DNA of 64,000 nucleotides from the NCBI GenBank assembly GCA_963763135.1, contig CAVXNJ010000004.1, positions 1,178,001 to 1,242,000 on the forward strand, in the 5' to 3' direction. Below the pieces are notes generated by a model that searched no databases, had not been told where the DNA came from, and saw nothing but the letters and a program-made list of their open reading frames with translations. The stretch is from JANMZO01 sp963763135. GTDB lineage: Bacteria; Actinomycetota; Acidimicrobiia; Acidimicrobiales; JANYDT01. The stretch's first letter is position 1; each line of letters starts with the position of its first letter. Made by a program: the position numbers and the translations under genes. Shown one piece after another: positions 47,154-56,257 of this stretch.

Positions 47154-49010
47154 ATGAAGAGACGCAAGTCGATAGCAGTCCTGGCGCTAGCAGCCGCTGC
47201 GCTGATAGGAGCCTCCTGCTCGAGTTCAGGCGGCGACGACACCAGTGCCGAAACGACCGCCGCCGCGACAGAAACGTCCTCCGCCGACACCGTTGCCGCT
47301 GAAACAACGTCAGCTTCTGCGGAAACCACGACGGCTGACACGCAACCGGTCAGTGACACCTCCGCTGCGGTGGCTACCGGAACCGCGGTCAAGGGCGGAC
47401 GCCTCAAGATCGGCCTCGAGGAAGACTTCGACTATTGGGACGGCACCTCGTACTACGGCGACCAGTGGTCCTGGAACTGGACGATGTTCCGCCCGTTGCT
47501 CACGTACGCAAGCACGCCCGACCCCGTCAAGCAGAACGAGATGATGCCGGGCGTCGCCGAGTCCTATACCGCCTCGCCAGACCAGACAAAGTTCACCTTC
47601 AAACTGCGGCCGGGACTCAAATTCCCCGATGGAAGCCCGGTCACTGCGGCCGATGTTAAGGCCACATACGAGTATCTGCTCGACCCGGCTTCAGGTTTCT
47701 ATGACGGGCCGCTTGGTTCCGGCTACTACAACGTGCTGGCTGGATTCGACGAGTACACCAAGACCGTCACTGAAGGATCCGACAAGAAGCCCGACCCGAA
47801 CCGGGCCAAGGAGATCTCCGGCATCAAGGTCGTCGATGACCTGACGGTCGAGTTCACGACCACGAAGCCGAACCCGGCTTTCCTGCGGGCGACCGCGATG
47901 GGCTGGGCGTTCATCCGTAAGGCCGGGCTCCCGCACCGACACCTGAAGCCCGAGGAGCTCCCCACGATTCAGGCGGTTGGGCCGTACAAATTCACCGAGT
48001 ACACACCGAAGAAGTCGGTCACCGTCGACCGTGAGCCGTCCTGGAAAGACAATGTCGCGGCCGGGATGAGTGAGGACCCCAACGAGAACAACCTCGACGG
48101 ATTCGACATCCAGATCGGACTCCCGAGTGACGTCCAGTTGCAGGACATCAAGTCCGGGAAACTCGACATCAGCTACGACGCGCCGAAGGGCTCCGACATC
48201 GAAGCAGTCGCTGGCGACGCTACGTTCGGCAAGCGTTTCTACTCCGACGCCGACGCGGCTGTTGACTACCTCGTCTTCAAGAGCGACTCGGCCCCGTTCA
48301 AAGACAACATCAAATTGCGTCAGGCGGTAGCGACAGCTGTCGACCGCCCCGCGCTGGTGTCGATCCTTGGCGGCAAGTACATCCGCGACCCATGGTCCCA
48401 GACCCTGTCGGCCAACCTTATGGCCGGCGACACCACCCAGCCGTATTCCATCGAAGGCCCCGACGAAGAAGCCGCCAAGCAGTTGGTGAAGGATTCCGGC
48501 GTTGCCACACCTATCGCCGTCACCCTGGTCCACTTCTCAGACTCCCCGGCCCCTGAAGCTGCGGCATCGGTGAAGGAAGACCTCGAGGCCGTTGGGTTCA
48601 AGGTTGAGCTCAAGTCGATCGCCCGCTCGGCGTTTTACGGATTCCTTTCCGACCCGAAGTCCGAGTACTCGCTGGCACTTCCCGGATGGGGACAGGACTA
48701 CCCTGACGCCGTTACGTACTACGGCCCACTCATGACCTGCAAGTCAACCGGCGGCGGTACCAACTACGGACAGTTCTGTGACAAGGCCTTCGATGCGAAG
48801 GTCGACACCATCGACGCCATGCCGATCGGCCCGGAACGAGACAAAGCATGGGCCGCCTTCGCCCAAGAGACTGCGAAGGACTACCTGCCCTATGTTTCGG
48901 TCATGCAGCGCAAGCACGTTTCGTTCGTTTCGGAGCGCTTCGGCGGACACGCCTGGACCACAGCCCGCCACCAACTGTGGAGCAGCTACTACGTAACCGA
49001 CGGCAAGTAG
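47154..49010 (+). CDS. Oligopeptide-binding lipoprotein (SBP_bac_5 family)
   Basis: A 618-aa extracytoplasmic solute receptor. Lipoprotein signal peptide KRRKSIAVLALAAAALIGASC with Cys22, then a low-complexity Thr/Ala/Glu/Ser linker to about residue 70. The SBP_bac_5 fold follows (ESYTASPDQTKFTFKLRPGLKF; LRQAVATAVDRPALV near residue 390; GWGQDYPDA). It binds peptides or similar solutes outside the membrane and delivers them to the DppB/C pore. A strong hairpin follows 21 nt after the stop. Confidence 0.92.
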   Translation: MKRRKSIAVLALAAAALIGASCSSSGGDDTSAETTAAATETSSADTVAAETTSASAETTTADTQPVSDTSAAVATGTAVKGGRLKIGLEEDFDYWDGTSYYGDQWSWNWTMFRPLLTYASTPDPVKQNEMMPGVAESYTASPDQTKFTFKLRPGLKFPDGSPVTAADVKATYEYLLDPASGFYDGPLGSGYYNVLAGFDEYTKTVTEGSDKKPDPNRAKEISGIKVVDDLTVEFTTTKPNPAFLRATAMGWAFIRKAGLPHRHLKPEELPTIQAVGPYKFTEYTPKKSVTVDREPSWKDNVAAGMSEDPNENNLDGFDIQIGLPSDVQLQDIKSGKLDISYDAPKGSDIEAVAGDATFGKRFYSDADAAVDYLVFKSDSAPFKDNIKLRQAVATAVDRPALVSILGGKYIRDPWSQTLSANLMAGDTTQPYSIEGPDEEAAKQLVKDSGVATPIAVTLVHFSDSPAPEAAASVKEDLEAVGFKVELKSIARSAFYGFLSDPKSEYSLALPGWGQDYPDAVTYYGPLMTCKSTGGGTNYGQFCDKAFDAKVDTIDAMPIGPERDKAWAAFAQETAKDYLPYVSVMQRKHVSFVSERFGGHAWTTARHQLWSSYYVTDGK

Positions 49011-49031
49011 CCGGTAACTGAGGCACCGGCA

Positions 49032-49064
49032 GGTGCGGAGTGGACGACACGTCCGCTCCGCACC
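49032..49064 (+). terminator. Hairpin between binding-protein and permease genes
   Basis: A 15-bp stem with one T-G pair (GGTGCGGAGTGGACG and partner) and an ACA loop, between the binding-protein stop and the DppB start. It has no T-tract. A partial terminator or 3'-end stabiliser giving excess binding-protein mRNA is likely. Confidence 0.6.
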
Positions 49065-49127
49065 GCCGATGTCACCGATTGATCTGAACGTCCGTTTTAC
49101 CGAGCCGACCGGAATTGCACTGAGCCG

Positions 49128-50204
49128 ATGTTTCGCTATCTGATCCGACGAATTCTCTGGGGTGTCCTCGTACTGGTCGCGCTCACCATGTCGGTGTTCC
49201 TGCTGTTCGGTCCGGTCCTCCAGTGGAAATCCAAGATCGAGCCGGCCCGGCTCTATGCCGGCAACCACCCGACGGAGGAGACCGTCGCCCAGGTCAATTC
49301 GATCCTCGGCCTCAACCGACCCTGGTACGTCCAGTACGAGCGGTACATGAAGCGACTGGTCCTCGGCCCGAGTGACGAGGAATGCCGTCGCTTGAATCCG
49401 ACGGGCAAGCTTTCGGAGTGTTCGCAGAGCATCGGGCGCCTCGGTCGTACCTTCCGCCAGCAGCGGCCGGTGGATCAGGTGATCAAAGAGGCGATACCGG
49501 TGACGATCTCCCTCACGCTCTTCGCGGCCGTCATATGGCTGGTGCTCGCCGTCCCGATCGGCGTGCTGTCAGCGTTGCGAACCCGGTCGCTGTTCGATCG
49601 GATCACGATGATGTTCGTGCTACTCGGACAGGCGCTACCGATTTACTACTTCGGCCTTCTCGCGTTGTACTTCCTCGCGTATCTCCCGAGTTCCGACGAA
49701 GCGAAAAGAAGGTTCGGGTTCAAAGTCGGCTTCGATCTGTTCCCCAACGGCGGGTACTCCCCGATCGCGCAGGGTGGGCTGTGGCAGTGGGCCTGGCACC
49801 TTCTGTTGCCCGCGTTCACGCTCGCGCTGCAGTTCGCCGCGCTCTATGCCCGTATGGTCCGCTCGAACATGCTCTCGGCGATGAGCGAAGACTACGTTCG
49901 TACCGCACGAGCCAAAGGTGCGTCGGAGCGTCGGGTCGTCGTTCGCCACGCCCTTCGTAACGCCCTGCTTCCGATCGTGACCATGTTCGGTCTCGACATC
50001 GGCATTCTGCTCGGCGGGGCCGTGCTCACCGAAGGCACCTTCGGTTTGCCGGGGCTCGGCAAAGTCGCGGTCGATGGGGCAACGTCACTCGACGTCCCAC
50101 TCGTCGCCGGCGTGGTCCTGTTCGCCGGTTTGGTGATCGTCGTCTCCAACATTCTGGTCGATCTCGTCTACGCGGTCATCGATCCGCGCATCCGGCTCAC
50201 GTGA
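49128..50204 (+). CDS. Peptide ABC transporter permease (DppB/OppB family)
   Basis: 358 aa. The N-terminal signature FRYLIRRILWGVLVLVALTMSVF is the OppB-type first helix. A periplasmic domain with NPW-like NRPWYVQYERYMKRLV is followed by the five-helix permease domain. The EAA loop is DYVRTARAKGASERRVVVRHALRNALLP. It forms the transmembrane pore with the DppC protein encoded two genes upstream. 13 nt separate it from the ATPase gene. Confidence 0.92.
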   Translation: MFRYLIRRILWGVLVLVALTMSVFLLFGPVLQWKSKIEPARLYAGNHPTEETVAQVNSILGLNRPWYVQYERYMKRLVLGPSDEECRRLNPTGKLSECSQSIGRLGRTFRQQRPVDQVIKEAIPVTISLTLFAAVIWLVLAVPIGVLSALRTRSLFDRITMMFVLLGQALPIYYFGLLALYFLAYLPSSDEAKRRFGFKVGFDLFPNGGYSPIAQGGLWQWAWHLLLPAFTLALQFAALYARMVRSNMLSAMSEDYVRTARAKGASERRVVVRHALRNALLPIVTMFGLDIGILLGGAVLTEGTFGLPGLGKVAVDGATSLDVPLVAGVVLFAGLVIVVSNILVDLVYAVIDPRIRLT

Positions 50205-50217
50205 GCGGAAAGTAGTT

Positions 50218-51363
50218 ATGGCTCTTCTCGAAGTGACCGATCTGTGCACGTCGTTCTCCACCGTCGACGGGGTCGTGGGAGCGGTCGATCACGTGTCATT
50301 TTCGGTCGAGGCCGGAAAGGTACTTGGCATCGTCGGCGAATCAGGTTGCGGCAAGTCGGTCACCAGTCTTTCCATCATGGGGTTGCTGCCGAAAAAGTCG
50401 GCGACGACCACCGGCTCCATCGTGCTGAGCGGGCGTGACCTCGGGACTCTGTCGTCCGAAGAGTTCCGGAAGGTTCGCGGCAGCGAAATGGCCATGATCT
50501 TCCAGGACCCCATGACGTCGCTGAACCCGGTCTACACCGTCGGATGGCAGCTTGAAGAAGCGGTACTCCTCCACCACGATGTGAGCCATGACGTGGCCCG
50601 CGAGCGGGCTCGGGCGATGCTTGAGGCCGTCGGGATTCCGTCGCCCGAAGCCCGGTTGAAGAACTACCCTCACGAGCTTTCCGGCGGCATGCGTCAACGT
50701 GTGATGATCGCGATGGCGCTCATCAATGACCCGAAACTGCTGATTGCCGATGAGCCGACGACCGCCCTCGACGTCACCACGCAGGCGCAGATCATCGACC
50801 TGATCCGACACCTGCGACGCGAGTTTCATTCTGCGGTCATCATGATCACCCACGACCTCGGTGTGGTGGCAGAGCTCTGTGACGACGTGATCGTCATGTA
50901 TGCCGGGCGCGTGGTTGAGCGGGGAACCGTCTTCGAAATCTTCGAGCGCCCGCAACATCCCTACACGTGGGGCCTGCTCGGATCGTTGCCGGGTCGCAAC
51001 ATCCACAGTGACCGGCTCTATTCGATTCCGGGGACACCCCCAAGTCTCCTGCACCCACCGGCCGGTTGCCGCTTTGCGCCCCGCTGCGCCTACCACACTG
51101 ACATCTGCGACGTACCGCCGGGGCCGCCGTTGCTGGCCATCCGCGGTACGGGCCAGGCGGTGGCGTGCACCCTCGACGCCAAGGCCCGCGAACACGAAGC
51201 TAGGGCCCTCGGCCTCATAGCCGACCCGGTCCCCGTTTCCCACGAGTGGTCGATTGCTGCCGGATCCGACGACTCCGATCTGTCGGTGTGGTCGAAAGAA
51301 GCCGAATCGGCGGCCCTTGAACCAGAGGTTGGCGCCGACGACGCAGCGGGGCAAGGGAAATGA
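50218..51363 (+). CDS. Peptide ABC transporter ATP-binding protein (DppD/OppD family)
   Basis: 381 aa. Walker A GESGCGKS at 40-47, Q-loop FQDPMTSLNPVYTVG, signature LSGGMRQRVMIAMAL, Walker B LLIADEPTTALDV, H-loop ITHDLGVVAE. The C-terminal oligo_HPY region contains GCRFAPRCAYHTDIC, typical of the family. The last 50 residues are an acidic extension. Its stop overlaps the second ATPase by 4 nt (ATGA). Confidence 0.94.
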   Translation: MALLEVTDLCTSFSTVDGVVGAVDHVSFSVEAGKVLGIVGESGCGKSVTSLSIMGLLPKKSATTTGSIVLSGRDLGTLSSEEFRKVRGSEMAMIFQDPMTSLNPVYTVGWQLEEAVLLHHDVSHDVARERARAMLEAVGIPSPEARLKNYPHELSGGMRQRVMIAMALINDPKLLIADEPTTALDVTTQAQIIDLIRHLRREFHSAVIMITHDLGVVAELCDDVIVMYAGRVVERGTVFEIFERPQHPYTWGLLGSLPGRNIHSDRLYSIPGTPPSLLHPPAGCRFAPRCAYHTDICDVPPGPPLLAIRGTGQAVACTLDAKAREHEARALGLIADPVPVSHEWSIAAGSDDSDLSVWSKEAESAALEPEVGADDAAGQGK

Positions 51364-52445
51364 ACGCCACCGACGCCCGATCAGAAGAACCGATTCTCCG
51401 GCTTCGCGGAGTGCAGAAGCATTTCCCCGTCAAACAGGGAATCATCTTCAAGAAGCAGATCGGTACCGTGCAGGCTGTCGACGGTATCGATCTCGACGTC
51501 TACCCCGGAGAGACGGTAGGCATCGTCGGCGAGTCCGGCTGCGGAAAGTCGACGCTCGCTCGGTGCATCGTACGGTTACTCGATGTCACCGGCGGAACCA
51601 TCGAGTTCATGGGCCGAGACATCACGCACATGCGCGGCACCGAACTCCGCGAGACCCGCCGGAACCTGATGATGGTGTTTCAGGACCCCATGGCCTCGTT
51701 GAACCCCCGGATGCGCGTTGGCCAGATCGTGGCTGAGCCGCTCGAGATTCACGGTTTCGGGACCCCCGCCGTGCAACGGACACGTGTACAGGAATTGCTG
51801 GAACGGGTCGGGCTCAACCCGGAGCACTACAACCGCTACCCCCACGAGTTCTCCGGTGGCCAGCGCCAACGCATCGGCATCGCCCGAGCGCTCGCCCTCG
51901 AGCCGAAACTCATTGTGTGCGACGAGCCGGTCTCGGCCCTCGACGTGTCGGTTCAGGCCCAGATTCTCAACCTTCTCAGCGACCTGCAGAAGGAATTCGG
52001 GCTCACGTACGTCTTCATCGCCCACGATCTCGACGTGGTGCGCCACATCTCCGATCGGGTGTCGGTTATGTACTTGGGGAAGGTGGTCGAGCACGCCGAC
52101 AGCGAACTGCTCTACGAGCACCCTCGCCATCCGTATTCAGCGTCTCTGCTTTCTGCGGTGCCCATCGCTGATCCCCGTCGGGCGCAGGGTGCGCAGAGGA
52201 TCACCCTCGAAGGCGACGTGCCGAGCCCGCTCAACCCGCCGTCGGGCTGCCGGTTCCATCCGCGCTGTCCGCGTGCTCAGGCGAATTGTTCGTTGGAGGA
52301 GCCGGTGCTGCGGACTCTCGCCCCAGATCACCACGCGGCCTGCTTCTACCCGGTCAAACATTGGCCGCTGCGTTCGGCCGAAGACATCCGGAACCCCGAG
52401 ACCGACGATTCCGGTGCCCCGACCGCCGACCCGGTCACCTCCTGA
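51360..52445 (+). CDS. Peptide ABC transporter ATP-binding protein (DppF/OppF family)
   Basis: 361 aa. Walker A GESGCGKST, Q-loop FQDPMASLNPRMRVG, signature FSGGQRQRIGIARAL, Walker B LIVCDEPVSALDV, H-loop IAHDLDVVRH, and C-terminal GCRFHPRCPRAQANC. It forms a heterodimer with the preceding ATPase, with which it overlaps by 4 nt. Last transport gene of the plus-strand operon. Confidence 0.94.
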   Translation: MNATDARSEEPILRLRGVQKHFPVKQGIIFKKQIGTVQAVDGIDLDVYPGETVGIVGESGCGKSTLARCIVRLLDVTGGTIEFMGRDITHMRGTELRETRRNLMMVFQDPMASLNPRMRVGQIVAEPLEIHGFGTPAVQRTRVQELLERVGLNPEHYNRYPHEFSGGQRQRIGIARALALEPKLIVCDEPVSALDVSVQAQILNLLSDLQKEFGLTYVFIAHDLDVVRHISDRVSVMYLGKVVEHADSELLYEHPRHPYSASLLSAVPIADPRRAQGAQRITLEGDVPSPLNPPSGCRFHPRCPRAQANCSLEEPVLRTLAPDHHAACFYPVKHWPLRSAEDIRNPETDDSGAPTADPVTS

Positions 52446-52449
52446 CCCG

Positions 52450-52845
52450 ATGAGGGTCACGTCTGTTCGTAACGCCTTCGAGCCGTTCCAGGCCGCTATG
52501 ACGCCCGATGAATGGCGTCAGGGCCTCCGGCGCCTCGGACTCGTTACTGGAGCTGTAGCGACCGTGGTAGCGCTTTTAGCCTGGCCGTTCGCAGTCAAGA
52601 CGGGTTCGTGGCGTCAGGGATTCGCCAACGCCGTGGCAATCGTGGCGGTACCGTTTCTCCTGGGTGGCGTGGCCGTACATCTTCGTGGGGACGCTCGAAC
52701 CCGGTCGCAGACGCGACGTCAACCCACTGGTTCGCCCGAAGCACTCCAGCAACTCAAACTTGCCCGGAAAAGCGACGACCGGCTGGCGATGGGCCTTCTT
52801 GCGGCCGGCGCGTTGTTGTTTCTTCTGGCCATGACACTCGGTTAG
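52450..52845 (+). CDS. Small two/three-helix membrane protein
   Basis: 131 aa from ATG 52450, four nt after the ATPase stop. Membrane segments LGLVTGAVATVVALLAWPFAV, NAVAIVAVPFLLGGVAVHL and a C-terminal MGLLAAGALLFLLAMTLG are separated by a basic loop. I do not recognise a family. Close linkage suggests co-expression with the transporter, but the reading could also be an unrelated gene at the operon end. Convergent with secG, only 47 nt apart. Confidence 0.7.
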   Translation: MRVTSVRNAFEPFQAAMTPDEWRQGLRRLGLVTGAVATVVALLAWPFAVKTGSWRQGFANAVAIVAVPFLLGGVAVHLRGDARTRSQTRRQPTGSPEALQQLKLARKSDDRLAMGLLAAGALLFLLAMTLG

Positions 52846-52892
52846 CGACCCGGCGAGGACTCCAGCGCTCCACGGCGCCGAGTCTGATGTTG

Positions 52893-53126
52893 TTACTGCA
52901 GGCGAATACCGAGGGCGATCGTGCAGAAGCCCCAGATGATCGCCGTGACGACGGTGATGCGATCAAGGTTTCGCTCGACCACGGTCGAACCGGCCGCTGC
53001 CGCACCCATACCGCCGCCGAACATGTCGGACAGTCCGCCGCCGCGGCCGCTGTGCAACAGAACCAGCACGATCATGAGCAGGGACGCCAATACGTCTATA
53101 GCTATGACTATCCAAGTGAGAAACAC
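52893..53126 (-). CDS. secG: Preprotein translocase subunit SecG
   Basis: 77 aa from GTG 53126, chosen because CTGAGG precedes it by about 6 nt and because family members start just before the first helix; the frame is open to 53168. Two helices (FLTWIVIAIDVLASLLMIVLVLL and VVTAIIWGFCTIALGI) flank the conserved cytoplasmic loop HSGRGGGLSDMFGGG. SecG assists SecYE in protein export. In actinobacteria it normally follows tpiA directly; here a five-gene peptide-transport operon intervenes. Confidence 0.93.
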   Translation of the reverse strand: MFLTWIVIAIDVLASLLMIVLVLLHSGRGGGLSDMFGGGMGAAAAGSTVVERNLDRITVVTAIIWGFCTIALGIRLQ

Positions 53127-53237
53127 GACAAACCTCAGTGATAAATGCGGGTGACGCGACGCTAGCAAAGTTGCGGGCGAAGCTGGTCCATGGTGGACCG
53201 GGTCGGACGGGAGCCCGGCGGGAAGCGAAAAGCGAAT

Positions 53238-54251
53238 CTATTCAGGGAAGTGACAGGCGACGGGATGGCCGGATCCCCGGTCAATGAGTGCCGGCTCTTC
53301 TTGCGCACACAGATCCGTTGCCTTCCAGCACCGGGTGCGGAAGCGGCATCCACTGGGCGGATCGGCTGCTGAAGGAAGATCTCCTTCCAGCACGATGCGC
53401 TTCAGCTTTCGCTGACGTTCGGCCCGGGGGTCGGGAAGCGGAACCGCCGAGAGCAATGCCTTCGTGTATGGATGCTGCGGGGTGCCGAAGACCTGGTCTT
53501 TCGTTCCGGACTCCACGATCTTGCCGAGGTACATAACGCCGATACGGTCGGAAATATGACCCACTACGGAAAGGTCGTGCGCGATGAAGACGTAGGTCAG
53601 TCCAAGTTCGGTCTGCAGGTCATCGAGAAGGTTGACAATCTGGGCCTGGATGGAAACGTCGAGCGCCGACACCGGTTCATCGAGAAACACCAGTTTCGGC
53701 TCGTTGGCGAGGGCCCGGGCGACGCCAACACGTTGACGCTGCCCGCCGGAGAACTCGTGTGGGTAGCGAGAGGCGTGCTCGCGAGCCAAACCACACATGA
53801 CCAGCAGATCGTTGACCCGGGCATAGGCCTGCTCTTTCGAAACACCCTGTACTTCCATCGGCTCGGCCACGATGTCGCGGACCGTCATGCGAGGATTCAG
53901 CGACGCATAGGGGTCCTGGAACACGATCTGCAGTGATTTCCGCAGTGCCAACCGGTCGAAGTCGACTCCGGCCGAAAGGTCCTTACCGTCGAAGCGGATC
54001 GTTCCCGAAGTCGGGTCCATGAGCCGAAGCACCAAACGGGCAGTGGTTGACTTACCACAGCCCGACTCGCCGACCAGACCAAACGTCTCGCCCCGATAGA
54101 CGCTGTATGACACGTCGTCGACGGCCTTCACATAACCGACGGTGCGCTTCAGGAGCCCCCGCTGGATCGGAAAATGCTTGACGAGATTCTTGATCTCGAG
54201 GAGTGGCTCGTTGTTCACGAGCGGCGACTCAGCGGGGTTCGACGCGTTCAC
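53238..54251 (-). CDS. Oligopeptide ABC transporter ATP-binding protein (OppF family)
   Basis: 337 aa from GTG 54251, which overlaps the OppD stop by 4 nt (GTGA); the open frame upstream to 54314 lies inside oppD. Walker A GESGCGKST, FQDPYASLNPRMTVR, signature FSGGQRQRVGVARAL, Walker B LVFLDEPVSALDV, and C-terminal GCRFRTRCWKATDLC. Second ATPase of the minus-strand operon. It is a paralogue of the ATPase at 51.4-52.4 kb, which suggests operon duplication or parallel acquisition. Confidence 0.93.
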   Translation of the reverse strand: MNASNPAESPLVNNEPLLEIKNLVKHFPIQRGLLKRTVGYVKAVDDVSYSVYRGETFGLVGESGCGKSTTARLVLRLMDPTSGTIRFDGKDLSAGVDFDRLALRKSLQIVFQDPYASLNPRMTVRDIVAEPMEVQGVSKEQAYARVNDLLVMCGLAREHASRYPHEFSGGQRQRVGVARALANEPKLVFLDEPVSALDVSIQAQIVNLLDDLQTELGLTYVFIAHDLSVVGHISDRIGVMYLGKIVESGTKDQVFGTPQHPYTKALLSAVPLPDPRAERQRKLKRIVLEGDLPSAADPPSGCRFRTRCWKATDLCAQEEPALIDRGSGHPVACHFPE

Positions 54252-55282
54252 AGTGCTACTTCCGAAAACGTTGGGGCATTTGAGGCAAATCCGGCTTCGA
54301 CGAGCCGAGCGCAACGAGCAAAGTGGTCTTCGCCAGCACCCGAAATTTGCAGCAATTCAGGAATCGCCGCGTCGCAAAGCCCTGGTGTCATGTACGTACA
54401 ACGCGGTGAAAACCGGCACCCAGCGGGCGGCCGCGACATAAGCGGCGGGGCACCTGGGATGGGCACAAGACGGCGCCCGACCGAGTCGTCGACTCGCGGG
54501 ATGGAAGACAGCAGACCCCACGTGTAGGGCATCTGCGGCGTATAGAAGACATCCTCCACGTGCGCTTGTTCGACGATCTGCCCGCCGTACATCACCAACA
54601 CCCGGTCAGTCATACCCGCGACAACCCCGAGGTCGTGCGTGATCAACAGGATTGAGGCCCCGAGTTCCTTGGCCGAATTCTGGATGACATCGAGCACCTG
54701 GGCTTGAACGGTTACGTCGAGCGCGGTCGTCGGTTCGTCGCATATCAGCAATTCCGGTTGGCACGACAGCGCCATAGCGATCATCGCTCGCTGACGCATA
54801 CCGCCGGAAAACTGATGCGGGTAGTCATCGACCCGGTCATGCGGCTTGGGGATACCGACGAGTGCCAGCATTTCGATGGCCTGCGTACGGGCATGTTTTT
54901 TGGAAACGTTCTGGTGCGTGCGGATCATCTCTTCAATCTGATTTCCGATCGTATAAACCGGATTGAGAGACGACATCGGGTCCTGGAAAATCATCGCTAT
55001 CTGACGGCCGCGGATGCTTCGCAGTTCGGCCGGTGTAGCGGTCAGAAGGTCCTTGCCCTTCCACAGGATCTGGCCACTCTCGATCCGGGCCGGAGGTGTC
55101 GGCACCAGCCCGAGGATCGTCATGGCCGTCACCGACTTTCCTGAACCAGACTCCCCCACGATGCCAACTACTTCACCGGGATAGATGTCGAACGAAACGC
55201 CGTCGACAGCTCGCACCACTCCACGGTCGGTATGGAAGTAGGTACGTAGGTCTTGGACGGAAAGAACCGGAGCGGTAGTCAT
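54248..55282 (-). CDS. Oligopeptide ABC transporter ATP-binding protein (OppD family)
   Basis: 344 aa. Walker A GESGSGKSVT, FQDPMSSLNPVYTIG, signature FSGGMRQRAMIAMAL, Walker B LLICDEPTTALDV, ITHDLGVVAGM, and C-terminal GCRFSPRCTYMTPGLC. It pairs with the downstream OppF, with which it overlaps. 57 nt separate it from the OppC gene. Confidence 0.93.
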   Translation of the reverse strand: MTTAPVLSVQDLRTYFHTDRGVVRAVDGVSFDIYPGEVVGIVGESGSGKSVTAMTILGLVPTPPARIESGQILWKGKDLLTATPAELRSIRGRQIAMIFQDPMSSLNPVYTIGNQIEEMIRTHQNVSKKHARTQAIEMLALVGIPKPHDRVDDYPHQFSGGMRQRAMIAMALSCQPELLICDEPTTALDVTVQAQVLDVIQNSAKELGASILLITHDLGVVAGMTDRVLVMYGGQIVEQAHVEDVFYTPQMPYTWGLLSSIPRVDDSVGRRLVPIPGAPPLMSRPPAGCRFSPRCTYMTPGLCDAAIPELLQISGAGEDHFARCARLVEAGFASNAPTFSEVAL

Positions 55283-55339
55283 GTGAGAGGTCCGAAGGGA
55301 GAGTTAGTTGCGTGGCGGAAGGACATTCTTCGTCGTCTT

Positions 55340-56257
55340 CTAAAAGCCACGAAGCTTCGGGTCCAGCGCGTCGCGCACGCCGTCGCCGATGAAGGAAAAC
55401 GCCAACACCGTCAGTACGAGCGCTCCAGCAGGAAAGAAGAACAGATGCGATGACGTATTGATGTATTGGCGCGAGTCGCCGACCATGACTCCCCACGACG
55501 GCGTGCCGGGTTCGAGGCCGATACCAAGGAAGGAGAAGATCGATTCAAGAAGGATGGCTGAACCGATCGAGAAGCCGATCGAAACGATGACCGGCTGAAT
55601 CGCATTGGAGAACACGTGACGACGCAGGATGCGGCTGGTGGAAGCTCCCGAGGCCCGAGCCGCCTCGATGTAGTCGAGCGAACGGACCTGAAGCACCGAG
55701 CCGCGGAAGAGTCGGGCGACACCCATCCACGAGATCGAGACAATGGCAATGATCAGAACCCCGATCTTGCGACCAAAGATGCTGGTGAAGGCCAACACGA
55801 CGATGATGTAGGGCAGCGCCAAGACGATGTCGGCGAACCGCATGAACAGGGAGTCGAACCAACCGCCTTTGTAACCGGCGATGGCTCCGATCATCAAGCT
55901 GAGGACAAGCGCCGCAGCGACAACACCGATGGCGAGGCTCAACGAAACGCGGGCCCCGTTGATGATCCGGCTCCACACGTCGCGACCCAGAATGTCGGCG
56001 CCGAGCCAGTGTTTCCTGCTCGGCCCGCTGAGCGCTGCCTCGATATCGATCTTCTTCGGGTCGTACCGCTGGATCAGCGGTCCAAAGATGGCGACGAAGA
56101 CCAAAAGGACGGCCCACCCCAAACCGAGCATCGCCGCTCGGTTCTTCTTGAAGAGACGCCAGGCGTCTCGACGGGGGTTGGCGGCTTCTTCGGTAAGGAG
56201 ATCGCCGGCTGAGACAGCCAACGAGACCACCGGGCTTACCTGTACTTCAGTCATCAC
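55340..56257 (-). CDS. Oligopeptide ABC transporter permease (OppC family)
   Basis: 305 aa. N-terminal OppC_N (RRDAWRLFKKNRAAMLGLGWAV), the GADILGRDVWSRIINGARVSL motif preceding the permease domain, and an EAA loop DYIEAARASGASTSRILRRHVFSN. Six predicted helices. Its ATG overlaps the OppB stop by 4 nt. Partner of OppB in the membrane pore. Confidence 0.93.
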   Translation of the reverse strand: MMTEVQVSPVVSLAVSAGDLLTEEAANPRRDAWRLFKKNRAAMLGLGWAVLLVFVAIFGPLIQRYDPKKIDIEAALSGPSRKHWLGADILGRDVWSRIINGARVSLSLAIGVVAAALVLSLMIGAIAGYKGGWFDSLFMRFADIVLALPYIIVVLAFTSIFGRKIGVLIIAIVSISWMGVARLFRGSVLQVRSLDYIEAARASGASTSRILRRHVFSNAIQPVIVSIGFSIGSAILLESIFSFLGIGLEPGTPSWGVMVGDSRQYINTSSHLFFFPAGALVLTVLAFSFIGDGVRDALDPKLRGF